Below are positions 45,042 to 58,260 of a stretch of 64,000 nt of DNA, piece by piece. Origin of the DNA: Lasioglossum baleicum (taxonomy: Eukaryota > Arthropoda > Insecta > Hymenoptera > Halictidae); NCBI RefSeq assembly GCF_051020765.1, contig NC_134935.1, positions 9,053,579 to 9,117,578 of the forward strand, in the 5' to 3' direction. How positions within the stretch are numbered: the first letter of the stretch is position 1; each line of letters opens with the position of its first letter. A model generated the notes under the pieces. That model saw nothing but the letters and a program-made list of their open reading frames with translations, was not told where the DNA came from and searched no databases. Position numbers and translations under genes: made by a program.

Positions 45042-45451
45042 TAGACTGCGGATTTTATGCATTTATGACAAAAATGGGTGGATGTAATTTAAAACAGTAA
45101 AGATAATAAAACAATTTCAGGACGTCCATATGTTATTCGCAATTTATTGAAATCATTAAAAATAGAAAGAATTTTTTATATGGTTTTAGTGTCTTATTAT
45201 TAGACTGCGGATTTTTATGCATTTATGAAGAAATTGTCTCAGTGAAATATAACACAGTAAAGGATTAGAAAACTTTTAGAACATTGCAATGTTGTTTTTA
45301 ATGCAATGAAGTCATTAAGGGATGAAATCAATTTTTATTTTATTCCTGCTTCCCACAATCAATGAATAACATTTTTATTTTACGTAAAGATCCGCAGTCT
45401 ACTTATAATTGACGAAGAAAATTATTATTTTGCAGAAAGATCCGCAATTTA
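45042..45451 (+). mobile_element. hAT MITE interrupted by another MITE
   Basis: Outer copy from TAGACTGCGGATTTTATGCA to GATCCGCAATTTA. It is flanked by a perfect 8-bp duplication GTGATAAC (45034-45041 and 45452-45459). The inner copy at 45201-45401 splits it. Confidence 0.9.
45201..45401 (+). mobile_element. hAT MITE inserted inside the 45042-45451 copy
   Basis: 201 bp from TAGACTGCGGATTTTTATGC to AAGATCCGCAGTCTA. The flanks CTTATTAT and CTTATAAT match at 7 of 8. Closest to the 28775 copy. Confidence 0.88.
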
Positions 45452-45579
45452 GTGATAACCTTTGATTCATAAAGTTTTCTCATATTTTCAAAAAACAGCG
45501 GAGTGATATGTTTTAGTATTGCGAATAAAAGCGTCATCTACTCCATAATTTAACAATTAGAAAGAATTAGTTACATAAT

Positions 45580-45594
45580 CCCCCCCCCCCCCCC
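45580..45594. repeat. Run of 15 C
   Basis: An uninterrupted C tract; length may be an assembly estimate. Confidence 0.9.
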
Positions 45595-46218
45595 GTCTAG
45601 CTGTTTTTATACCGTTCCACAATTAATACTTAATTCTTCTGTCAAGTGCTTCGAAAGCTGAAAATTCAAGCCTTCGGTTAAACTCGCAGTTAAAGGCACT
45701 GTAAAACTGTTAATCTAATAAAAGAAAAGATAAGAAATGTTAAAGAAATAATAGTGAGATTGCTCGATGATTCCGAGGTCGTTCTACAGCTCATGTTAGC
45801 GTCTTTATGACTCCGTTTTAATCTGTTTCCAGAGACTTCGACATATCCGAGAGCCTAGTCGTTTTCGAGCCTGGCCATTTCTTATCTCACTCGTCTGATT
45901 GTCTTGTAATTAAGCAGTTAATTTCGAAAGACAAATAGACAATTAGACTTTAAGCTGGTTGAATGCTTAGACTCGCCAAGTGAGGCTTCTTCAGGGGAGA
46001 ACAGACGTTGCGGGAGGTCCAAGTCGAGTGGAGAAACGGAAAACTTTCCATTCTGAAATTTCGCAGGTGGATGCGAAACGCCTGCGGGCATTTGCAAATT
46101 GAACGCGAAAATAATCTTCAACAACTCACAGAGTCACTCTTTACGTCCGAATTTCGAATATGTAATTGTAGTAAATTTCAAATAAATCACGAAGCTAGCA
46201 ACTGCGTTCGTGAGATAT

Positions 46219-46288
46219 ATTAGGTCCTTCGGAAAGTAACTTCGTTTTTCGTGTAGAGATGGCATTGCCTCCATTTGTTGTTATTCAC
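46219..46288 (+). mobile_element. Mariner end fragment
   Basis: TATTAGGTCCTTCGGAAAGT is a mariner-type terminus after TA. No opposite end seen; it is cut by the MITE at 46289. Confidence 0.5.
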
Positions 46289-46463
46289 TAGACTCCGGAT
46301 CTTTATGCAAAATAAAAAGTTTTTGTTTTTGAATATATCTTTTTTACTAATATTTTTTGTAATATAATAATTTTATTTCTAATATAATAATTCTAATCTT
46401 TTCACTGTTTCAAATTTCACCCACTCATTTTTGTCATAAATGCATAACATGCGGAGAATCGAG
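46289..46463 (+). mobile_element. hAT MITE, short copy
   Basis: TAGACTCCGGATCTTTATGC to ATAACATGCGGAGAATCGAG. The flanks TTATTCAC and TTATTACT are similar. Confidence 0.6.
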
Positions 46464-49405
46464 TTATTACTTTACCTTATTTTAAATCGCAAAAACCTGG
46501 TACATATACCTTGACAGTTGACATTTCCGACGACATTTTCTGCGTTGTAGTGCATTCTAACCATTCGAGTGTTTTTTTGTAAAAACATGCAATACAAAGT
46601 ACGCATTTCCATCATTTTTTGCTTCTTCATTACTGCAAGGATGAAAATGCAGTGCACGAAAGAAAAAGTCGTGTACTGTTTAAAGAGAGGATGTACCATC
46701 CGATTAGCATTTTTTTTCGCTTTTGTAAACATTCTTTATGCGCTGTAAATTTCATTTCAAATAAAGTCGTGGAAAGTCATGTGACTCAATTTTTTGCTAC
46801 TAAAAAACAGAAATTCTAAGAGGATCTTTAGGTTGCCTGAAAAATCGCAACACATTGTAGAACAAAATGTCATAAAACTTATTTTAAATGATCAAAAATT
46901 GGCTTCCTTTTTCCCTCGAGAAACGGAATGCAAGATAAAATAAATATCTGTTCTTCAATAAAATCTGACATTACACAATAATGGATAAACGAAGAGTTTG
47001 TCGAAACAACGTCGCAACAAGTTTCTCAAGGTCGAATATTGTTCATGTCGCTTTCTCTATGATTCTCCCTTATTCAGCGTCACGTCAGCTTTAACCTCGT
47101 TCAAGAATTACGGAGTTATCAAAACTTCTACGACTTTAGTTCAAAGTTCATTGGTTTGGTCCAGTGCATGCGGCGTACCGAATATTCCATGATTAATAAT
47201 TCTGCTAATTACCAGCGGATTACGAATCCCCCATTATCCCGAGCCTTTCCTTCTCCTCTCTACTCATTGGCGATCTTCAACGATTGAATTATGCTTTATG
47301 TAACGTATGGTTGCGCAAAAACAACAATGGGGTAGGTATGAATATAATTGTTGACGATTTAGCGTTGATTAAGAAATGTCGCGGGAAGGTTAAGGATACA
47401 TACATCATACGCAAAAGTAGTATACGTTCGCGTGGGATTATTATCCTTATCTGCACTATCGATCTGGGTGAAAGAGTCGGATGGGCAGGAACTACGCAAC
47501 GGCAGGAACGACGTCGCGTCGTCCTGGCGCCCACGATAACGTCGTCGAACTGTTTTATTAGGCTACATCGACAATAGCAAACGCTATACTTCGTTTTCCT
47601 CTACTCGGCGTCTGTTTCATCCTAACACAGTAAAATGCCCTTTAATGAAAGAAATGTTTACAAAAGTTGCTTGGCAATGCGCTGTGGTGGATTTATTTTT
47701 TTGATGCCAAAATCAATTAAATTTTTTTAAATAAACCAATATATTTTTGTGTTTCTCGACATGGACAGATATGTTGTTGTGTTCGTAATGTGATAGTGCT
47801 AACATCAATTTTATCTCTGCAGTTTGGGTCCCATTAAATCTTTGATTTTCATGGTGCTCTTCTGTATCATAATTGCAGGTTAATTATAGCAGCTATTAAT
47901 CCTCTTTCCTTTAAAACCAGATCCACGTCGATTCCACATTTTCTTCGCTCCACTTTGACACGACTTAGGTATTAACGATTGCAGTTACCTCTGTTATTAA
48001 TCTCAATTGATTATTTGCTCCGAATAGATTCATATCAATTAATTTTGAGGGACAATTCGGTGCACGTGCGTCGATCAGTCTATGCAATATTGCTTACCGG
48101 TTTCCAGTTTTTATTGTATTCGAGGTTTCACGTCGACGCAAAGAACTAGCACGAAAAAATTGCTGAGCAAGAACTTTGTATGCTAATTATTGGAAACTCC
48201 GCAATTATCCTAGATCGTCGAATGAAATCGAAACGACAGTAGGTTGGTCAGTCGATCGGAAATGTAATACTCCGCTTTCATTTCCTAGGTGAATTTGATT
48301 AACATTTGACGGCTGTATTCACTCGAAGCAGACGTCAGACGCGCATCAATGTCGCCGTTTTTACGACCGAACCTGTTCAGCAAGGATGGGTGAGATTATT
48401 TGCCAGTTAGATCACATCATGTTCCTTCCGGTCTGTTTTATTCCATGACGCTGGGGAATTTATAATTAGAATAACCAAACTAATTACGGTGATTACGGTG
48501 ATTACGGGCATACACGTTCATTGTGATTTAATTGTCGAGATCCACTTAGGTTGCGTCTAATTGTATACCCTACTACTATTCTCGTAATTAAAAGACACGA
48601 TGTTAACTGCGCTAACAATATCGCAGATCGACTCACTGACGCATCGAAATTTTCCTCTGGACCAACCTTGAGAACATTAGAATGCAATTTAACTAATGAG
48701 TCATTCGAAACATCAATATAGTTCTGCTGGTTAGCAGACATATCGAGCATTCATTTATCCACGTTTTTATCAGATCTCTATTTTTTTTATCTTATCTGAT
48801 CGCGAAAATTTATTTCTGAAATCTTGTCACCTGTATACGTCACTGGCGCGATAATCAATGTATTAATAGCCGGTTACAAATGATTCCAAACGTGATGCAT
48901 TAATATTGATTACCCACATTTCATTATCGTGAGAACCTTATCTCGCATAATTCGAAGTTTAATAATTTTATTCGTATCCTCTCTTCTCTAAAAATAGACA
49001 CGTGTCGGAGTGAGCATTATAATGAAATGAACATAATTTTCGTCCAAGTAAATCTTATTCAGAAAAGCCAACGCCATTGTAACCAACGTACTCTGCCAGG
49101 GAATTATTTTCTGGATTGTAGCACGGTAGAAATTGAATGTTCTCATTTACAAGATTGTCATCTTCATTTTTGAGTTTTTCTTTATAATTCTTTATAATAT
49201 TTGATCAAACATTGCATAATGCTGTCTTTTATTAACGCATTAATTATGCATATTTTTCCATTCATATTACACACACTTTATTTCATCATCACTATAATGC
49301 CTGTCATTATCAAAATAACAAGAATGTGCCATTTTTACAATGTATGCGTAAAGAAAGAAATTTAGTGGACAATATTTACATTTTTACAATCTCAATAATC
49401 CTAAA
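46464..49405. other. Spacer, no gene seen
   Basis: About 2.9 kb, AT-rich, only short frames on both strands without domains. Confidence 0.3.
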
Positions 49406-49580
49406 TTAACACTAACCGCACCGGACACAAAATGTATCGGATATATCGAATTCATTTAGACTTCTCACAATTTTTATAATAAAACGTGCTCGAATAAAGA
49501 AATTTACTCAATAATTTCTAATGAAAGCATCTTTATAATTTCAATAATTAAAAAATAAACAATGTCAGAGTTAGTGTTAA
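49406..49580. mobile_element. TTAA-bounded MITE with CACTAAC ends
   Basis: 175 bp from TTAACACTAACCGCACCGG to GAGTTAGTGTTAA. TTAA at both sides and inverted CACTAAC ends, so piggyBac-like but a different family from the CCCTTTGCAC one. Similar single ends TTAACACTAAAC occur near 41955 and 50737. Confidence 0.7.
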
Positions 49581-51012
49581 AAATATTAAAATCCACCATT
49601 TCTAGTATAATAATTCGGCCAACCTCTGCATCTTCAGCGTGTCCGAGTTAGTGTATCTCCATCTAATGCTCGTTTGAGTGAGTAAACGCACACACGTCGA
49701 AATATTTCGAAGCGGGGAAAGTAGTTTCGGCGGTTCAAAGTCAGACGAGGAAGTAGCGAAGGTTTTATTTTGATTCGAAGGCAATTAGATTGATGACATC
49801 TGTGAATGACTTCGAGCTCTTCGAGAAAATTTAAAGTGTGATACCCGATTACCGACCGAGTCGGCCGTCAGGGTGTCGCTCGAACGATAAAACACGGCTG
49901 GCTGGAAAGAAGCCCTTATGCACGTTTTATCGTGCAGACTCGCACTCTCGAGTTCTTCCCGCGCTCGTTCACGAGAGCCGTGCTTCGGTTGAATCACGTG
50001 GACCTTTGACAGGTTTGTATACAAAACGCACGTGACACCACCGCGGAACGGTCAATCGGACGATGATATCCGAACCGGGTTCGAAGTTGCATCGAACATG
50101 CAACGTTTTTCTATAAATATCTCGGATAGTTCGTAAACAAGTCTGCTCTCCGTCAGAATTGACAGTCGCAAAACCGAGCGAATAAAATGCTATGTAACAG
50201 GGTCAAAACTTGATGGGAACGCAACTGCTTTAATTGCTTCTTGGCTATTTTTAACGGAGTTGATGTTGGATCAGGCAGTTCTTACTGACATCTTTTCTTA
50301 ATTATTATCCTAATGATTACGATTCCTTTTGCTTCGGGCCTTGTTACCACTTCAGATTACTTCTTTACCCACTATTTTACTTTGTTGATTGACGAGGAAA
50401 AAATTCCTGCTTTTTTATTTGCAGAGTAATCACGAATATGTATTTCTGAAATGTAGAGCAGAAATTTTTGCCTCTGTTAAACTGTATGTGCCGTTTCATA
50501 TTTTTACAGTTATTTTCATGCCGTATCCTTCGAGTGTAGAACGGCGCTACGTTTCTTTGTCAGCATAACCGTAGAACAAAGAGCATCTTCGCGCAACGTT
50601 TTCATAATTTTTTAAAGCGGCGTCGCGTCGGATTGACGCAAATATTATACTTGGAAGTGCTTAGTTATCGAACGCGTCGAGATAAATTATTAGTTCTAAG
50701 GAATGCGAGAGCAAAACGAGAACGTTAGGTATTTAACACTAAACCTACCACCACCGGTCAAAATGGCCGGTTCCAGAGATGTTCTATTTCATAATTATTG
50801 AGATAATAAAAATGATTACACAAGAAATTATTGTATAGATGTCTGCAGTGGAGCACGTATTACAAAAGGAGCCGCACAAAGTCTAAATAAAATCAATTTT
50901 GTCATTTTTATAAGGGAACGTAGCCGTTGCTTTTAACCCGTTGCTCTACAGTATCGTGTCAGATTCCTGATCAAAATTCGAAACGGAGTCTAATAAATAT
51001 GTATGTCATTAA
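49581..51012. other. Spacer, no gene seen
   Basis: Includes a TTAACACTAAACC end at about 50737 followed by ACCGGTCAAAATGGCCGGT, a short palindrome. No coding evidence. Confidence 0.3.
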
Positions 51013-51213
51013 TAGACTGCGGATCTCTATGCATTTATGGCTTATGAAAATGTTCAAAAAAGACTAGATTTTAAAATTCAATAGCATTTTGTACAATTTC
51101 CATTTGTTTTAGATCCACAAAGGCTGTTTCCATTAAAAATATGATTTTACTTCATTCCACTTTCTTAAAATTTGTCGACAAAAATTGAAAAATGCATAAA
51201 CATTCGCAGTCTA
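51013..51213 (+). mobile_element. hAT MITE, full copy
   Basis: 201 bp from TAGACTGCGGATCTCTATGC to CATTCGCAGTCTA. The flanks GTCATTAA and GCCATTAC match at 6 of 8. Confidence 0.8.
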
Positions 51214-53324
51214 GCCATTACTTTAATTTAAACCGAATTAAAGTTCTTTTTTGCTTTTGTTAAATGTACAGCTACTGCAGAACATAAAATCACGATCTAC
51301 AAAAAAGTTCTGGTCACTGAAACCGTGAAATAAATCGTAGGGCAAGGGGTTAAGTCCCGGTAGGTTTCGTGTTGAAAATATCCTGGTACACGGAACAAGG
51401 CAGATGTACGCGGATGAAGATCCTTTCCGACTTGAAACTGGTCGTTTCTATCGCGTGCTTTCGCACGGAAATAATGATAAGCGACGCGTCGCAACGCGGG
51501 CGTATCGATATTCCGTTTGTGCACGAAACAATGGCGTAATTCACGTGCATTTTCTGGAAGCGTTTTATTTTCTTCTAATTGCTGGTTTTATGCAACGATG
51601 ACGGCCCCGGGTAATTACGATGTCCCTGAGGGAACGCCGCGGCACAGCGCGGCGCCACTTGAATCACTCGATTGCGAAAACAAGGAACAATTAGGCGCCT
51701 TAAGCATTTAAGTAACCAACAAGAAATTTTGGGAAATGCGCGTCGCGCGTTGCCAACGTGCTCGAATCGTTTAAATCGGATCAATTGACGCGTCTTTGCT
51801 CGTTCGCGCACGCGATACCGCGAACCCTCGTTGATTACGGCTATCGACGCGTGTCTGCATCATGCACTGATGATACCAGACCAAAATGTCGTCATTTCTG
51901 CATGCATCAAACACGAAGCCTACTTTATTTACACAATTGAACGCTGAAAGCTTCGTCATACGTACGTACGTGCGCGCCGCGCACGTTTTTATCACGTTCA
52001 ATGGTTTTTAATGGCCGGGATATTCATGATCTGCTCGTAACAATCGACGGATCTATATTCGACGCGATAAAATTATCTTTTCTATCAACGCCAGATTACT
52101 TCCGTTCAACGTCTCCATATATCAACTTCATTCGCAATTTTTCTTTCATATCAGCAAGATTTTCTGGCGCTTTCTAGTGTACTTACTAGTTTCGTCTAAA
52201 TTAATTCAATTTTAATTTATTGGTCTTCGTTCGATACCGATGTTCAGTATTTTTATAAAACAATCATTTGATGGGGCTAATCTTGGTAAATGAAATCTTG
52301 CAAGTTGAACGAGAGCCCGTTGATAAAACGGGTTTTTATATGTGCTTGGCTCTTCCTTTATTTATTTAATTCTTTGTAGATTCCACAGGATACAAATTAC
52401 AACAAAATTTGAGTAATATTTAATATAATTAGTAAAGAAAATTGTTTAAAGTAAGTAGCAGTCAAGGAACTGTCCTTCGAAGTAAAATGAAACACTTAAA
52501 ATAGCAGGGAGTTGTCGGCAAGTAAATTGAAAAATAATTCGGAGTGTAAAGGGTTAAAAGCACTTTGGAAGACGATAGTTTTGGTCGTGGCGATTTTATG
52601 TACAATGCGTCTAGCTCAGGATCTTAGCTTAGCTCAGGTTCTTACTCAGAAGCCTGATCCACGAGGTAGTGGGGGAAGGGGGGGGGGAGTAGCAAAGTCC
52701 AGTAGAAATTCTTGGATGTTACTAAAGGGTTGTACGAGGTTCAGAGGCACGATTTTGAATAATTATTTATCTTAAACTAAATCCTAAATATTACCGAGGT
52801 TAGAGCTGTATCTAAGATATATGACAATGAAACCTCTTTCCAGGATCTTTTCAAATTTACTCTTTTGCGGGCCGACTTGGTGAACCCAAACTATTCCGTA
52901 CGGCTGGCTACTGACATGTGAAACTTAGCTTCGGACACGTACACGTCTTGGAATTTTAGCACGGAGTAAACTAAGGCAACGAAGAACATGATATGTTATG
53001 TTACCATGTACATATACGCTGTTTTCTTAGAGGTCCTAAACTCATACACATAGATCCAAACACGAATGAATTCGCGAGCTATTTATAAATGTAAACACGA
53101 GTGAAAACACAAGTATATTCGGACCCAGCACTTAAGGTGTAAATATTAGAAGTTCATCATTAGGATCGCTCAGTATTTCCCCGATTGAAAGCATTTATAC
53201 CATGAATATCTAGTTTCAATTAATTCTAACGAATTGCATGGTAATTTCACTGATTACAAAAAACGGAGTTCGTATTCTAGGGAAACGTGCAGACAGGAAA
53301 TTGTGCGAACGTTTTTCATTAGTA
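51214..53324. other. Spacer, no gene seen
   Basis: Includes G-rich GGGGGAAGGGGGGGGGGAG at 52672-52690. No supported coding region. Confidence 0.3.
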
Positions 53325-53495
53325 GACAGCGGATCTTTATGCAAACAACAATTTTTTAATTCCAACAAACTGGAGTGAAATAGAAATTGATTTCCTTTCT
53401 TAATATGTTTAGTAGGTTGAAAATAATATTAAAGTATCTTTAAATTGTTCTAATGTTTCCACTGTTTGGAATTACACTTATTAATTTTCCATCCG
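53325..53495 (+). mobile_element. hAT MITE, right end lost
   Basis: TAGACAGCGGATCTTTATGC then CAACAAACTGGAGTGAAATA, stopping near TTAATTTTCCATCC. Confidence 0.6.
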
Positions 53496-55611
53496 TGCGA
53501 CGGATGAGTAGAGCGATCGAAATACACGAACCACTGGCAAAATAACTTAACATTAACGTAGGCGGCGTGGTATGAGGTATCGGTATCTCTGTATCTAAGT
53601 GTGCATGGTACAGTGAAAAGGATAGTGTATCCTCCCTGTCGCATTCCACCGGGACGTGGAGACAGGCTGGAAGAAGCAAGCATTTGCAGGCAGACAGTTA
53701 TTTAAAGATTCTCGCTGCATTCAAATTGTGTCACGTGACCGTTGGCTAGCTGCCGTTTCTTCAGCCTCTGCGTTACCTCTACGTCTACACGCAGAACGTC
53801 CGGGTGTAGAAAAAGAGAAATCCCGTGTCTACAGGTCATTTCACGCTCGTAGAACTCGATTCCTCCGTACAATCTGCGCGGCTTGCCAATTTCTGTTCGC
53901 AAAAGTTCGCTCAAGTCTTCAGGCGAGGCTGTGACATAAGCTCCGCCATCTTTGTTCCGTTTTATCCGCCGATCGTTCTATATATACATAACGGTGGGCT
54001 AACTTTTGGACTACTTTCGGAAATACGATAGACAGAGAGAGAGAGAAAGAGAGACTCGAGCCATGAGATTCGACAAGTTGCTCAACTATGTCGATAGCAG
54101 ATTGTTCGTATCGTGAGTGATCATGTTGATTAGTAGATCGACAGTAGCTGGCGCCTGCCTGCCCGTTTGTTAACCTACGACCTTTATGCCGCAATTAACA
54201 ACGTGGCGCTTTCCGTTCCTGTAAACTTACACGCGCATTTTTTCTTGACACAGATTCAACAATTAAGCGAAGAGAGAACCAACAGGCCCCCGAGGATGTT
54301 CAAATAAAAGAGAAGACGATAAAGAGAGTATTTGGCACATCGATCGACGGTGCTTAATATCAGCTGCTAGATATCGTGCTTCGGTAGGATAACGTCGTTC
54401 GAGGAACAAAAAAGACAGCGCAGGTCGATCACGTTCGTCGCAATTATCGTACAGCTCCTTCGTGAGAAACCCACCGATGACTCGTCAAATTTACCGATCT
54501 CTGCACGCCTTCGACTCGAGCGGTCTCGTCGAGATGGTGCTACTGTCCACTGGAAATTCGTGTCTAGAGTTCTCTATTGACGATATAAAGTAATGGTAGC
54601 CGGGCACCGAAGGCAATAGAACGACTGGTGCGCATGTTATGTACCAGGATATCAACGAATTAAAACATCCCAACCGCTAAGCAGGTCACAAATCATTTCT
54701 ATCCTAAAATTCTATCTACATTCGTAGATTTGTTTCCAGGAACCAAGAATTTCTACATCCTCCTCCTTCTAAATCAAACATGATTGACAAATAATTGCGC
54801 AATCTTTGTTCATACGACAGGTTTAGGACAAGCAACTTCTGTTTCCAGAAGACCCCGCAGACGTTCTCGACACCAAGAAAGTCAACGGAACGACGGGCGA
54901 AACCACCGAGAAACGGTCCTGCATTCTTTGTTCGCCCACGAAGTGCGTTATGCGCAAGTGCAGTCAATATCTTCGGGTAGAACCATAGTCTCCTATATTA
55001 TTGCGGTAGACGCGCAATCCGGAGCAAGGACAGCCTCGTTCACGTACAGCGATCCTTGGTGTCGCCAAAATGAATTCGTTAAAGGAAACCCTGTCGCCTC
55101 TGTAATCATTCGAACGTGATCACATTAATGTGGCAGACCAGTCTGACGAACTGTCATGTCGCGTGTCGAACTGTCGTCGACGGTACACGCAGTCGCCGCG
55201 TGTGTTGTCCCACGCGATTTTGCGACCCTCGCAATTGAAACTGCCTGTAACCCGGGTGGTCCTCGTGTAGCACACGTTACGGCACGGAGAGAGAGTATTG
55301 ACCGTCTCAGCGGGCACAGTGGAAATTTCCACTGCCCTACCCCAAGACTCTTGGTGACTACCACATACACTTTCCGGCTCGCGACTCTGTGTGCCCCGCG
55401 TGCATGTAACCGAGCCCTAAAGTCTGCAGTCTCCAATGCTAAAGACACAGCCGTCTTTCAGGCTATGTTATGCCTTTACGTGTCTCGGCTAGACCGCAAT
55501 TCGATACGAGCCATCGTAAAAATCAATAGCGACATTCGGCGAGCACTTTTAAAACCGTCCGCAGCACACGCATTCCTCTGCGCTTCGTCATTTCTCCGAA
55601 CGGCTTTCGAT
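53496..55611. other. GC-richer spacer, no accepted gene
   Basis: Long open frames occur on both strands, up to 181 codons at 55156-55701. They lack domains, overlap one another in antisense, and the longest runs into the MITE at 55612. A GAGA microsatellite lies at 54032-54052. Confidence 0.3.
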
Positions 55612-55858
55612 CAGGGCTGCTACTTTTCCGAAGCTACGACACTTCGAAGATTCGAAGGACTCGGAGGAACGAAGGGAACTTCGGAGTGTACGAAGTTTTG
55701 AAGTATCGAAGCCTGGAAGAATATTTAGTATAGAATAAAAAATTTGACAGAATTTTCATAGAATATAAAAAATAAAGAAAAGCTTTGATTCGAAGGTTCG
55801 AAACTTCGATTCTCATCACTTTCGAAATTCCGATATTCGAAGGAAAGTAACAGCCCTA
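55612..55858 (-). mobile_element. hAT-type MITE, copy 2 of the TTCGAAG-rich family
   Basis: 247 bp. CAGGGCTGCTACTTTTCCG on the left, GGAAAGTAACAGCCCTA on the right. The flanks CTTTCGAT (55604-55611) and CTTTCGAC (55859-55866) match at 7 of 8. Inverted relative to 2638-2908. Confidence 0.82.
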
Positions 55859-56734
55859 CTTTCGACCGCTCCGAATAGGATTAGAAGAGTAGCTCCGCAC
55901 TTTTCTTAGCAGAATAATTATCACCGAAAATTTGTCGATGTCTGCAATGATTCGCAGAAGTCATCCATTGTAATCGTTAGATGAATATGATTATTAATGA
56001 ATTCCTGTGTTTCAGGTTACTGTTCGAAGCGTATTTCTGCATATGCATGAACGCATCCATGACAACGTGTCTCGACAGTGGACGTTTATCGATTTATTGG
56101 CACGCGACGATGATGAGAACCACTGGCTGGTATGCAAGACTTCTCCGGTTTGAAAAGGTGTTGAAGACTCTACCAGGTGGAATTTTGTGATTGGTTGCCG
56201 TGACCTTGGGTGGAAAACTGCAGAAAACTGGCGTAGCTCTGGCGGCTGGAGCCGTTTCGTATTTCCGTGGCATTTTTTCGTTCGTACGAGACGAAGAAAA
56301 GGGAAACCGAAGACCGCTGATTCAGCATGCTTGGCTAGAGTAACACGAGATAGCGGTTCGTGCTCGCCTATTTTTAGCTAGACGCCGTCCTTCGGTTTTA
56401 CGCAACTACATAAAAAGAATGTATTTGTTGCATTCCGACTGCATTGTCGCAGGCAAGCTTGTGAAATCTTTTGCAAAATTGTCGTCTCAATGAAAAGAAC
56501 CGAATGTTCATCTTTTGTCCATGTTCGATCATCATTCTCCGAGGAATTTCAGTCTGAAAGATATTGCGATTCTACGTGAGCCGTTTAAACAAGAACACGT
56601 AGTTTGAATTCATTCGTTCAGACTTCTCTTTTACCGATTTATGATGTACGCGCCATCTACGGTGAATGAAAAATCATTTTGATCATTCAGCTGCAGCGAT
56701 AATCGCTAATGTTACCGGCTACTGGTAATACTGT

Positions 56735-57182
56735 GTTCTGTGTTATTCAACGGGACGGGTAACCGGGCGCAACGGGCGCGGGCACCGACGAGATACTATT
56801 AAAGACTGCCAGCCTTATGGGAGTTAGCGGGACTCGAATTTTTCGGTATTTCTTACGCTCTCTAGGATATATTCTGGCTCCATCCAGAGAAACAGAAGGC
56901 CAACGACAGCATTTTGTCGGTAAAGAAGACCACTGAGGAGATTCTCGTCGCGATGCATCGGTGAGAATGCGAATTATCACGAAACCATATCGATTATTAT
57001 TAAATGTTACATTCTCCGCCATATTTCAGACGATGTTTTGGCACTATTTTGGCACTATTTAGAACTTTTAGCGATGTGGTATATCAGATCACTGTAACTT
57101 TCCCGTTATCCCCGCGCCCACTTACCGGTCCCGCGGAATAACACAGGGGCTGGCAGTCTTTAATAGTATCTCGTCGGTGTTA
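56735..57182. repeat. Complex inverted repeat
   Basis: CACCGACGAGATACTATTAA-AGACTGCCAGCC near 56781-56812 is inverted at 57149-57181. TGTTATTCAACGGGACGGG near 56740 is inverted as CCCGCGGAATAACA near 57130. The two blocks keep the same left-to-right order on both sides, so this is not a simple foldback. Confidence 0.6.
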
Positions 57183-57716
57183 CTGGTCCTGCTGAATAGC
57201 CGTTGATGATACTATTGCCCGGTCAGTACAACTGAATCAGTAAATAGATGTGTATTACAACATTCGTGGAGCTTGCATAAATATCTGTAAATAATTTCTA
57301 ACCGTAACAATTCTCAGTAAATTCTGCCAGAAATTAATTGGTTATTATTTATTCCCTGAGACATTATATTTACATTTATTGATGAAAGTCAAGAATATTG
57401 GATATTCAGTACAGCAACAAATGATTCGTGCCGCTGTCCCCATAAGACACAACGCACATTCCGGTACGAATTAAAACGTCCGTACAGCGCTATTTTATGC
57501 AGCGGCGAAACGTTCGAAATGTTAGCCAGATATAGTTCCAAATCTGCCGCTAGATGGCGCTGTACGGACGGTCTGTAACATGCAAATCGAGTTATAAATA
57601 GTTTAATTTCCGTTATCATTTTCTATTCAAATTGAATTGTCTATTTATTATTAATTCTTATTTAGTTTCTGACTGTTGGTCGACTGAAGTTAATGAATTT
57701 GTTGTTTCTGTTACAG
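57183..57716. other. Spacer with one short inverted repeat
   Basis: CGTCCGTACAGCGC near 57468 and GCGCTGTACGGACG near 57557. Otherwise nothing. Confidence 0.35.
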
Positions 57717-58260
57717 ATTCCGAGGGAAAAGAATCCATGGATACTACTCGATGCTATTCGGTGCTTTCTTCAATAAGTAAGTACAATTAATAAATATTCA
57801 ACTTTAATTATTTAATTCCTCTTGCGATTAAATGGATTTATTCTTTCTGTTACAGAGACCTAAGGAATAAAATATTTTGAACCTGTTGCCTAATGCTGCC
57901 TAATGCTGGATGCCTAATACTGCCTATCTTGACGACCCAAGACGACATCGATACTGAGTGAGATCGAGAGCAACGTATCGTGTTGTATTCAAGGGGGAGA
58001 GAATGTGAGTACCAGGACATTTTTGCAATTAATCTTTATTATAGAACATTTGCTTTCAAAGTATTAATCAAAAATTGTACATCCTACACTTGCTATTTCG
58101 AAAATCATTTAAATAGCATTTAAATTAAAATGTTTTTATATGCCAATGAAATTGTACGAATCTATTTTAATATGTTTTTGTCTTATTTTTTGATTTCAGG
58201 AATCTAACGCAGCTTCTCATCCTCCCAGCAAGTAGTCAGTGAATAAACAACTGACTTTTT
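57717..58260 (+). ncRNA. Candidate 3' part of a spliced, probably non-coding transcript
   Basis: Three exons fit strong signals. Exon 57717-57776 follows TTTCTGTTACAG and precedes GTAAGT. Exon 57856-58004 follows TTTCTGTTACAG and precedes GTGAGT. The last exon starts at 58200 after TTTTTTGATTTCAG and has AATAAA at 58242-58247. The introns would be 79 and 195 bp, typical of insects. Joined, every frame hits a stop early in the second exon, so coding capacity is limited to a short C-terminal tail (FRGKRIHGYYSMLF...). It may be a long non-coding RNA or an untranslated 3' end. Confidence 0.4.

Noticed and set aside
52660..52690. G-rich tract that might form a quadruplex
   Set aside because: Mostly one homopolymer-like run; not enough separate G blocks seen to support a specific structure.
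55156..55701. 181-codon plus-strand frame, among the longest outside the retrotransposon
   Set aside because: No domain, an overlapping 107-codon antisense frame, GC-rich composition that avoids stops, and its end runs into the hAT MITE at 55612.
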